From NCBI RefSeq assembly GCF_003259435.1, contig NZ_QLMA01000006.1:485611-549610 (forward strand): a stretch of DNA of 64,000 nucleotides, given 5' to 3'. Within the stretch, counting starts at the first letter, position 1. Each line of letters opens with the position of its first letter. A model generated the notes under the pieces. It saw nothing but the letters and a program-made list of their open reading frames with translations. It did not search any database and had not been told where the DNA came from. This DNA is from Chitinophaga dinghuensis. Lineage in GTDB: Bacteria > Bacteroidota > Bacteroidia > Chitinophagales > Chitinophagaceae. Both the position numbers and the translations under genes were made by a program. Shown one piece after another: positions 18,235 to 24,766 of the stretch.

Positions 18235-18762
18235 TCAGGCGTGTGCTGCTTTCCTGCGAATGGAGGCCATTTTCCGGGCACCTGCTTTTTTACGGGGCGC
18301 TGCTTTTTTTGCGGCGGATTTGATACTTTTTTTTGCCATTGTTTTTTTGGCAGTCATTTTTCTGCCAGCAGCTGTTTTAGCGGTCGCCTTTTTAGCAGTT
18401 GCCTTTTTGGCGGTTGTTTTTTTAGCCATAGCTTTCTTAGCCATTGCTTTCTTAGCGGTAGCTTTTTTAGCCATCGGTTTATGAGCAGTCATTTTTGATT
18501 TTGTTGCTGCTTTTTTAAGTGACGTTGTCTTTTTTGCGGCTGCTTTTTTCGTGGTGGTCTTCCGGGAGGAAGAAGATTTCATTGAAGATGATTTTTTGGG
18601 GACTTTATCACCTTCAGCACGGGCTTTAGATAAGCCAATTGCGATAGCCTGTTTTTGGTTGGTGACTTTCTTTCCACTTCTGCCACTTTTAAGTTTCCCT
18701 GCTTTCATTTCATCCATGACTTTTTTCACTTTCCGCTGTACAGCGCTCGAATACTTTGCCAT
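18235..18762 (-). CDS. Lys/Ala-rich histone-H1-like protein with an N-terminal DUF6496-type domain
   Basis: The 175-residue product has two parts. Residues 1-57 (MAKYSSAVQRKVKKVMDEM, GKLKSGRSGKKV, QAIAIGLSKARAEG, KVPKKSS) match the conserved small domain I know as DUF6496. Residues 58-175 are low-complexity repeats of the AKKATAKKAMAKK type, very basic, like the tail of eukaryotic H1 and bacterial Hc1/HupB-type DNA-compacting proteins. It probably binds nucleic acid and helps compact the nucleoid or protect DNA under stress. The repeats make replication slippage and length change between strains likely. A KGG stress protein is encoded nearby on the other strand. Confidence 0.85.
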   Translation of the reverse strand: MAKYSSAVQRKVKKVMDEMKAGKLKSGRSGKKVTNQKQAIAIGLSKARAEGDKVPKKSSSMKSSSSRKTTTKKAAAKKTTSLKKAATKSKMTAHKPMAKKATAKKAMAKKAMAKKTTAKKATAKKATAKTAAGRKMTAKKTMAKKSIKSAAKKAAPRKKAGARKMASIRRKAAHA

Positions 18763-19030
18763 AATAGAAGATTGAATGGGTTATAAAAAGTGATAACACT
18801 TGTGAATGCTACAAAACACAAGCCAGTAAATATCAGGGGGTTTGGGGGGTAAATATGTGGAATCAGGGTGGGCAGTGTGTGTATTTTTCTATTAAGTGTG
18901 TAATGAATTGCACTAATACCACAGTGGAACACCTCAAAAAAAGGCTGTATGGCATTGACTTTCAGCCGATGGCACCAATATTGATAGCCACCTACTAGTT
19001 ATTTGTTCACTACACTATAAAAATTGCAGT

Positions 19031-19351
19031 ATGGAAAACATGACTTATCAATCATTTCCCCAAGGCAATCCCAATCCGCAGCATGGTGCGGTAGAAAAAC
19101 CTCGTCATAGTAAAAGGGGTTTCGCATCTATGGACCCAGAGCAGCAGAGAGCCATATCCAGAGAAGGTGGTCGTGCCGCCCATAAACAAGGAGTTGCCCA
19201 CAAATTCACTTCTGAGGAAGCCCGCGCAGCAGGTAAGAAAGGTGGTGAAGCTGTTAGTCGCAACAGGGAACATATGGCTGCTATCGGCCGTAAAGGGGGC
19301 ACCAATCGCGGAAAAAACAAACATAAGGATCAACAGCAACATGTACTGTAA
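19031..19351 (+). CDS. KGG-repeat stress-induced protein
   Basis: A 106-residue hydrophilic, Gly/Lys/Arg-rich protein with three stress-induced KGG motifs: FASMDPEQQRAISREGGRAAH (first), FTSEEARAAGKKGGEAVSRN (second) and MAAIGRKGGTNRGKN (third). E. coli GsiB/YciG relatives carry the same repeats and accumulate in general stress, though their biochemical role is not settled. No signal or membrane segment. It has its own terminator at 19371. Confidence 0.85.
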   Translation: MENMTYQSFPQGNPNPQHGAVEKPRHSKRGFASMDPEQQRAISREGGRAAHKQGVAHKFTSEEARAAGKKGGEAVSRNREHMAAIGRKGGTNRGKNKHKDQQQHVL

Positions 19352-19370
19352 ATCCTGAAAGATATAAGTT

Positions 19371-19402
19371 ACAAAGCCTGTCGCACGCACGACAGGCTTT
19401 GT
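19371..19402 (+). terminator. Terminator of the KGG gene
   Basis: ACAAAGCCTGTCG / CGACAGGCTTTGT, a perfect 13-bp stem with a 6-nt loop, followed by AATTTTG, 19 bases after the stop. Confidence 0.8.
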
Positions 19403-19432
19403 AATTTTGTATCGTTTCCGGAGCAGGAAGAT

Positions 19433-19510
19433 CGTGTCTCCCTATATCCGGAAAATTATTTAAAAAGGAATCCTAATTAAATAGAAGGCCAGGTATCGGG
19501 AGATACGTGT
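19433..19510. repeat. Two inverted copies of a short interspersed repeat
   Basis: CGTGTCTCCCTATAT at 19433 and, about 50 bases on, CGGGAGATACGTGT at 19497-19510, the same element in inverted orientation. The pair could fold into a long imperfect hairpin or be the ends of a tiny (about 80-bp) non-coding mobile element. It lies in the 253-base gap between the KGG gene and the methyltransferase gene, which otherwise holds only the terminator. Confidence 0.45.
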
Positions 19511-19604
19511 TATCTCTTTAACTGTTGCCTCATCTATTATTAAACCGCGACAAGTGCCATGGTGGGGAATCTTTCCCACACAACAGCGCATCTGGTACTT
19601 GTGA

Positions 19605-20246
19605 TTAAGATTTGCTCAGTAACAAAACGAGAATACGCGGCACAGTCGTCTTATCATCATTATCGAAATATTCCTTTGCATCAAAGACCTGCAATCCATG
19701 ACATGCAGCCGTTTGCACAAATTCGGATAAATGGTGGATGTAAACTTCCAATACCTTCTCGCCTTCTTCTGTGGTAAAACGCGCTTTACTGCCTCCATAC
19801 TGGCGGAATGGATGTAATTCCCCGATATAGACGATACCGCCTCTATTCAGGAGTTTGGAGGCTTCCGCAAAAATATGATCCAGGTTCTCGATATGTTCCA
19901 ATACAAGACTAAAGGTAACCAGGTCGAATTTTTCGGTGGTAAAGTTCCAGGGAGTAGTGATATCCGCCTGTACAAAACGGATACCTGGATGGTCCTGAAA
20001 TTTAGTTTTGGCTATGGCCATCATCTCTTCGGAGAAATCCACCGCTGTGAGTTTCGGCGCCTGATCCACCAGCCAGGAAGTATTCTTTCCGGTACCTGCG
20101 CCTATTTCAAGAATATTATTGAAAGTAAATGGATGCAGGTTCTCCCTCAGGGATACGGCTTCCATATCACGGGTTTTATTAATGTTGGAGTCGTACTGTG
20201 ACGCCCAGCTATTATAGGATTCTCTAATAGACATGTTCCGTTGCAT
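19605..20246 (-). CDS. Class I SAM-dependent methyltransferase
   Basis: The 213-residue protein has the Rossmann-fold methyltransferase motifs in order: motif I ILEIGAGTGKNTSWL, acidic strand-2 end KLTAVDFSEEMMAIAK, RFVQADITTPW, and the motif IV region FDLVTFSLVLEHIENLDHIF, then GGIVYIGELHP. It belongs to the small-molecule/UbiE-like branch (methyltransferase domain 11/25 type), target unknown. ATGs at 20246 and 20234 are both usable. It stands alone and is divergent from the ArsR operon. Confidence 0.88.
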   Translation of the reverse strand: MQRNMSIRESYNSWASQYDSNINKTRDMEAVSLRENLHPFTFNNILEIGAGTGKNTSWLVDQAPKLTAVDFSEEMMAIAKTKFQDHPGIRFVQADITTPWNFTTEKFDLVTFSLVLEHIENLDHIFAEASKLLNRGGIVYIGELHPFRQYGGSKARFTTEEGEKVLEVYIHHLSEFVQTAACHGLQVFDAKEYFDNDDKTTVPRILVLLLSKS

Positions 20247-20390
20247 TTATGTAAAACTAATCTTTTTTTGCGTTTTCTGTTGCAGAAAAAAACAGGGTTA
20301 AAAGTCTGCAAATATTGACCTGCCGTACAATTCATTCTTTTGCTGGCTATGGTAATCTACTATCACTCCTCTACCTTTTCAAAAATAATT

Positions 20391-20436
20391 TTGCGAAACC
20401 AATTAGTTGCACGTATATTTGCAACCAGTTGGTTTC
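20391..20436 (+). promoter_or_regulatory. ArsR-operon promoter overlapped by a 42-bp inverted repeat (likely operator)
   Basis: TTG (20391-20393), a 20-base spacer and TATATTTG (20414-20421) match the Bacteroidota promoter. The two 16-base arms GAAACCAATTAGTTGC (20395-20410) and GCAACCAGTTGGTTTC (20421-20436) are inverted copies with 2 mismatches, and the -7 element lies in the loop. The start codon of the ArsR gene is 19 bases further, so this is most likely its autoregulatory site. Confidence 0.7.
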
Positions 20437-20454
20437 ATACAAATAATACCACAG

Positions 20455-20775
20455 ATGAGAAGGGATATATTTCAGGCAATTGCAGATCCGACAAGGAGAG
20501 CCATCATCGCTCTGCTGGCGATACAAGCCATGACGCCCAACAACCTGGCAACTCATTTCGACACTACCAGGCAGGCGGTTTCGAAGCATTTGAAAGTATT
20601 GACAGAATGTGAGCTGGTGACACAGCAATATCAGGGAAGAGAAATTTACTATCTACTAGAAATAGAGAAAATGAAAGAGATTGATAAATGGTTGGAACAA
20701 TTCCGCAAAATCTGGGAAACTCGTTTCAGTCAGCTCGACGATCTTTTATCCGCCATAAAAAAACAGCAAAAATGA
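20455..20775 (+). CDS. ArsR family (SmtB/ArsR-like) transcriptional regulator
   Basis: The 106-residue protein is a winged HTH: MRRDIFQAIADPTRRAIIAL opens the fold and the recognition helix is in HFDTTRQAVSKHLKVLTECELV, followed by the wing QQYQGREIYYLL. There are no Cys or His clusters typical of metal sensors. It is the subgroup that sits before AHSA1/START-domain genes in many Bacteroidota and Firmicutes, of unknown effector. The in-frame GTG-like extension upstream (from 20407) would overlap the promoter and is rejected. The next gene starts inside its stop codon (ATGA overlap at 20772), so they are translationally coupled. Confidence 0.9.
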   Translation: MRRDIFQAIADPTRRAIIALLAIQAMTPNNLATHFDTTRQAVSKHLKVLTECELVTQQYQGREIYYLLEIEKMKEIDKWLEQFRKIWETRFSQLDDLLSAIKKQQK

Positions 20776-21275
20776 GACAACAATTGCAATTTGATTTCCT
20801 GGTAAATAAAGCCGACAACACCCTCACCATGAGACGTGAATTTTTAGCAGAGCGCCCATTGGTGTGGGATTGTTATACTAAAAGCGAATTGTTGGATCAG
20901 TGGTTTGCACCAAAGCCGCTAACAACAAAAACAAAGGAAATGGATTTCCGGGAAGGCGGCAGATGGCATTATGCCATGGTGGAACCCAACGGCACTGAAT
21001 ACTGGGGGCTGACCCAATATCAGCAAATACATCCGATTGACTGGTATACTGCCAAGGATGCCTTCTGTGATGAGGCAGGCAATATCAATACGGACCTCCC
21101 TCCTGCCCAATGGTTTGTCACCTTCAAAGACAAAGAAGAAAATACATTAGTGGAGACAGTCGTTACTTTCAACTCCCTTTCCGACCTGGAAGCAGTGATT
21201 AAGATGGGAATGGAAGAAGGAATGATGTCTACCCTGGAAAAACTCGATGAATTATTGTTAACGCTTAAAAAATAA
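20772..21275 (+). CDS. SRPBCC (AHSA1/START-like) domain protein
   Basis: The 167-residue protein has the AHSA1 pattern: MRREFLAERPLVWDCYTKSE, LLDQWFAPKPLTTKTKEMDF, REGGRWHYAMVEPNGTEYWG, IDWYTAKDAFCDE and a C-terminal helix (MGMEEGMMSTLEKLDELLL). These helix-grip domains bind hydrophobic ligands; no ligand is known for this type. The ATG at 20772 overlaps the ArsR stop by four bases (ATGA). The longer frame starting at 20688 is an overlap artefact. Confidence 0.88.
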   Translation: MRQQLQFDFLVNKADNTLTMRREFLAERPLVWDCYTKSELLDQWFAPKPLTTKTKEMDFREGGRWHYAMVEPNGTEYWGLTQYQQIHPIDWYTAKDAFCDEAGNINTDLPPAQWFVTFKDKEENTLVETVVTFNSLSDLEAVIKMGMEEGMMSTLEKLDELLLTLKK

Positions 21276-21278
21276 ATA

Positions 21279-21692
21279 ATGAGTAGCAAAGTAACGGTGA
21301 ATGCCACCATCAACGCAGATGCAAACAAAGTGTGGAATTATTATACCACACCTGAACATATTACACATTGGAATTTTGCAGATCCTTCCTGGCAATGTCC
21401 TTCCGCTACTAATGACATGCGTATTGGCGGAAAATATGTAGCCAGAATGGAAGCTAAAGATGGCAGTTTCGGATTTGATTTCGAAGCAACCTATGACGCC
21501 ATCACTCCTGGTAAAAGCTTTACGTATACCATGCCCAATGGCCGACAGGCATCTGTTGATTTCAATGGCAACGGCCACCAAACAGATATTGTTGTTTCTT
21601 TTGATCCGGAGGATCAAAACCCGGTAGAAATGCAAAAACATGGCTGGCAGGCAATCCTGAATAACTTTAAGCAGTACGCAGAAAATAACTAA
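21279..21692 (+). CDS. SRPBCC domain protein, second copy in the operon
   Basis: A 137-residue START-like protein (NATINADANKVWNYYTTPEHI, THWNFADPSWQCPSA, RIGGKYVARMEAKDGSFGF, PGKSFTYTMPNGRQ). It begins 3 bases after the previous stop, so it is in the same transcript. It is shorter than its neighbour and lacks the long C-terminal extension. Ligand unknown. Confidence 0.88.
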   Translation: MSSKVTVNATINADANKVWNYYTTPEHITHWNFADPSWQCPSATNDMRIGGKYVARMEAKDGSFGFDFEATYDAITPGKSFTYTMPNGRQASVDFNGNGHQTDIVVSFDPEDQNPVEMQKHGWQAILNNFKQYAENN

Positions 21693-21795
21693 GGGAAAAG
21701 TAGTACACATAGGAAACAGGCTCGTGAAATACGGGCCTGTCCTATTTTTGGGAATGAAAGTTGTGCAATGGCTAATATCCCAAAAAACAAATCAT

Positions 21796-22272
21796 ATGGC
21801 CACCACAACGAATTCCAAATTGATTCCAGCTTCCAGGGAAACAGTTTACAATGCTTTCACTGACAAAACTGCATTGGCATACTGGCTCGCCCCAAACAAC
21901 ATGGAGGGAAAGGTGCATCATTTTGAGCTGAAAGTAGGTGGAGGATATACGATGTCATTGTTTTACCTGGATAGTGAATCTGGCGGGAAGACAACTGGTA
22001 ATGAAGACCGCTTCGAGTCTACATTCCTGGAGTTGCAGCCTTATGAAAAAATTGTACAGGCTATTCGCTTCGATTCGGATAAGAGTAAATTTGAAGGCCA
22101 GATGATCATGGAGGTGCAACTGGAGGAGAAAGGCCCTGTAGCTACATTGGTGACTATGACCTTTAAGCAAATTCCTTCCGGTATTGATCCTAAAGACAAT
22201 GAAAAAGGTACGGAGCAATCACTGGAGAAATTGGCGGCGTATGTCAAACGCCAACATCAACCGAAGCAGTAA
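21796..22272 (+). CDS. SRPBCC domain protein, third copy in the operon
   Basis: From the ATG at 21796 (MATTTNSKLIPASRETVYNAF) the product has 158 residues of the AHSA1 type: DKTALAYWLAPNNMEGKV, FELKVGGGYTMSLFY, FLELQPYEKIVQAIRF and the C-terminal helix EQSLEKLAAYVKRQ. A longer frame from 21724 would add a non-homologous hydrophobic leader and is rejected. The gap of 103 bases to the previous gene is larger than elsewhere in the group, so a separate promoter is possible. Its stop is followed by the shared terminator at 22285. Confidence 0.87.
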   Translation: MATTTNSKLIPASRETVYNAFTDKTALAYWLAPNNMEGKVHHFELKVGGGYTMSLFYLDSESGGKTTGNEDRFESTFLELQPYEKIVQAIRFDSDKSKFEGQMIMEVQLEEKGPVATLVTMTFKQIPSGIDPKDNEKGTEQSLEKLAAYVKRQHQPKQ

Positions 22273-22284
22273 ATACAACCGCAT

Positions 22285-22320
22285 AAAAAAGGTCACTTTC
22301 CAGGAAAGTGACCTTTTTTT
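22285..22320. terminator. Bidirectional terminator between the SRPBCC and hydroxylysine operons
   Basis: A-run, GGTCACTTTC / GAAAGTGACC with a CAG loop, T-run: functional in both directions. It ends the plus-strand SRPBCC genes and the long minus-strand operon that stops at 22338. Confidence 0.85.
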
Positions 22321-22337
22321 CATCTATCAGTTGACAC

Positions 22338-23861
22338 CTATAAATCAAATTTAATTCCCTGCGCCAATGGCAACTGCGTACCGTAGTTAATGGTATTAGT
22401 TTGCCTGCGCATATAATTTTTCCAGGCATCGCTACCGCTTTCGCGGCCACCGCCAGTTTCTTTCTCACCGCCAAAAGCGCCACCGATTTCTGCTCCTGAT
22501 GTACCAATGTTTACATTGGCAATTCCACAGTCGCTACCAGCAGCGGAGAGGAACAGTTCAGCTTCCCGGAGATTCATGGTCATAATTGCGGACGACAGTC
22601 CCTGAGGAACATTATTTTGAATAGCAATGGCTTCATCCAGCGTGCTATATTTCATCAGGTAAAGTATAGGCGCAAAGGTTTCTGTCTGCACAATGGCATC
22701 ATCTGGTTTGGCTTCTGCAATGCATGGTTTCACATAACATCCGCTTTCATAACCGGCTCCGCTCAATACGCCTCCTTCTACCACGAAATGACCGCCTTGC
22801 TCTTTGCAGGCTGCAATCGCCGCCAGGTAAGCATTCACAGCGTCCTTATCAATCAGTGGTCCAACATGATTGGTTTCATCCAACGGATTACCAATACGAA
22901 GTTGTCCGTATGCTTTTACCAGTTTTTCCTTAAAGCTGTCATATACTGATTCATGAATAATCAATCGGCGCGTGGTGGTACAACGTTGTCCTGCCGTACC
23001 TACAGCTCCGAAGAGACTTCCGATCAGCGCCATATCCAGATCCGCATCACGGGAAACGATAATAGCGTTGTTACCGCCTAATTCCAGCAGGCTACGGCCC
23101 AGTCTTGCCGCAACTGTAGCTGCTACGGCTTTGCCCATGCGGGTAGAACCAGTGGCTGATAGTAACGGAACACGCAGATCTGCAGCCAGCAGCTCACCTG
23201 TTTCACGGCCTCCGTTGATAACGCAGAGTACTCCTTCCGGAACATTATTACGTTCCAGTACTTCTGCTATTATATGTTGACAAGCAATGGCGGACAAAGG
23301 CGTTTTTTCACTAGGCTTCCAAATACACACGTCGCCGCAAACCATCGCCAGCATAGCGTTCCAGCTCCATACCGCCACTGGAAAGTTAAAGGCGGATATG
23401 ATGCCAACAATACCAAGTGGGTGCCATTGTTCATACATTCTGTGAGAAGGGCGTTCGCTGTGCATACTGAGGCCATATAACTGGCGACTCAATCCCACCG
23501 CGAAGTCGCATATATCAATCATCTCCTGTACTTCCCCCAGGCCTTCCTGTAAACTCTTACCCATTTCGTAACTCACCAGGCTGCCCAGTGCCTGCTTTTG
23601 GGCACGCAAGGCTTCTCCAATCTGACGTACTACTTCTCCTCTGCGAGGAGCGGGTATGGTGCGCCATTCTTCAAAGGCTTTGGCGGCGGTGGCAATTACT
23701 TGCGCATAGTCCTCCTCTCCCGCCATGCCTACCTGTCCAATCAGCTGGCCATCTACCGGCGACCAGGAAGAGATACTTCCTGCGCTGCCCTGCATCCACT
23801 TTCTACCAGTGCTGACGCCCGGGTTCTCTGCCTTTATACCTAATTCTGCTAAGAATTTCAT
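22338..23861 (-). CDS. Alpha-aminoadipic semialdehyde dehydrogenase (ALDH7 family)
   Basis: A 507-residue NAD(P)-dependent aldehyde dehydrogenase. General base Glu260 is in LLELGGNN and the nucleophile Cys294 in GTAGQRCTTTRR. The subfamily is recognisable: GQRCTT-RRL-IHES, TFAPILY, GSDCGI-NVNI-TSGAEIGGAFGGEK and TGGGRESGSDAWK-YMRR with the C-terminal LPLAQGIKF are the signature of ALDH7A1/AmaB, which oxidise 2-aminoadipate 6-semialdehyde (or its cyclic piperideine form) to 2-aminoadipate. It is the last gene of the operon, 2 bases after the DUF1338 gene. The semialdehyde is exactly the product expected from phosphohydroxylysine cleavage by the fusion enzyme encoded at 24767. Confidence 0.93.
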   Translation of the reverse strand: MKFLAELGIKAENPGVSTGRKWMQGSAGSISSWSPVDGQLIGQVGMAGEEDYAQVIATAAKAFEEWRTIPAPRRGEVVRQIGEALRAQKQALGSLVSYEMGKSLQEGLGEVQEMIDICDFAVGLSRQLYGLSMHSERPSHRMYEQWHPLGIVGIISAFNFPVAVWSWNAMLAMVCGDVCIWKPSEKTPLSAIACQHIIAEVLERNNVPEGVLCVINGGRETGELLAADLRVPLLSATGSTRMGKAVAATVAARLGRSLLELGGNNAIIVSRDADLDMALIGSLFGAVGTAGQRCTTTRRLIIHESVYDSFKEKLVKAYGQLRIGNPLDETNHVGPLIDKDAVNAYLAAIAACKEQGGHFVVEGGVLSGAGYESGCYVKPCIAEAKPDDAIVQTETFAPILYLMKYSTLDEAIAIQNNVPQGLSSAIMTMNLREAELFLSAAGSDCGIANVNIGTSGAEIGGAFGGEKETGGGRESGSDAWKNYMRRQTNTINYGTQLPLAQGIKFDL

Positions 23862-23863
23862 TA

Positions 23864-24754
23864 CTACTTATTAGTTTGAGATGAATACGTACTTTCAAAA
23901 ATCTTATTGGCATTGGCAGCCTCAAAGCCTTCGCGGCGATGTTCTCTGCGCACTTCCATACTTTGCAACTGCTGATATTCCGGAAGCAATCTCCGTTCTG
24001 CAAACTCTACATAGGAACCTGCGATACGATGTTTTTCTCCATCTGCAAATGCGGCTTCGATCATACCTGCTACTGTAGAACTCTGCAACAGCAAACCATC
24101 GGGAGATTTTTTGAATTTACCGCCAGCATCGTTGAGTTTAAGTCCATGTTTCTCCAGGAACTGGTTGTATTGCTCAATATGATTATACCCTTCTTGCAGG
24201 TTATGTACGCTGATGGTGAAATGATTCAGGTAATACCGGTTATAGATAGTCCAGGAAGCGTATTCGCTCTCTGCAGCCAGCGCGGAGAAATCCGCATATG
24301 TTGGGAGTCGCCACAGACCGCTATGCAGGAACTCATCCACCTGTGCAGGATTATCCAGGTTTAGTGCATCCACAGGATCGGACGTTACCTCATCGGTGTA
24401 GCTATGAATGATTTGTTGTGCTGTAGCGGATAAATCTTTCACACGCAGCTCACTGATGAAAATGCGTGGCAGTGCGGGATCTGGTGGCGCATACCAGTAT
24501 GCGTCCAGTTTTTTCTCTTCGAAGAAATAATAATCTTTCTTCGTATAGCCGTGATGGATAAAAATCTTTTCCAGTGATTGTATCCCCAGATGCGGCACTC
24601 CGATGGTGCGAAAAGCAATATGGTCGTTTTCGATTTCCTGTTCTTCTTTGATCAGCCCTTCTGCTATCATGGCTGATATTACCCGGTTCACATCCGGTAC
24701 GCGCTCTTTGTAGCGGCGCATCAATCCGTCCAGGATTAATTCCAGATTATTCAT
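23864..24754 (-). CDS. hglS: DUF1338 protein, likely 2-oxoadipate dioxygenase/decarboxylase (HglS-type)
   Basis: A 296-residue DUF1338 protein. The vicinal-oxygen-chelate active site is visible: His45 and Arg49 in NDHIAFRTIG (the same four-residue spacing as the essential His/Arg pair of Pseudomonas putida HglS), His178 in YYLNHFTISVH and Glu250 in GSYVEFAER as the remaining Fe(II) ligands. HglS converts 2-oxoadipate plus O2 to D-2-hydroxyglutarate and CO2 in lysine catabolism. Here it sits between the kinase/phospho-lyase fusion and the ALDH7 gene, with gaps of 12 and 2 bases. An aminotransferase making 2-oxoadipate from 2-aminoadipate and a D-2-hydroxyglutarate dehydrogenase are not in the cluster. 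Confidence 0.87.
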   Translation of the reverse strand: MNNLELILDGLMRRYKERVPDVNRVISAMIAEGLIKEEQEIENDHIAFRTIGVPHLGIQSLEKIFIHHGYTKKDYYFFEEKKLDAYWYAPPDPALPRIFISELRVKDLSATAQQIIHSYTDEVTSDPVDALNLDNPAQVDEFLHSGLWRLPTYADFSALAAESEYASWTIYNRYYLNHFTISVHNLQEGYNHIEQYNQFLEKHGLKLNDAGGKFKKSPDGLLLQSSTVAGMIEAAFADGEKHRIAGSYVEFAERRLLPEYQQLQSMEVRREHRREGFEAANANKIFESTYSSQTNK

Positions 24755-24766
24755 GACAATGATTTA

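Noticed and set aside
18241..18498. Plus-strand Phe/Cys-rich frames opposite the Lys/Ala-rich gene
   Set aside because: They are the antisense reading of AAG/GCC-rich repeats; AKKA codon repeats always give such frames.
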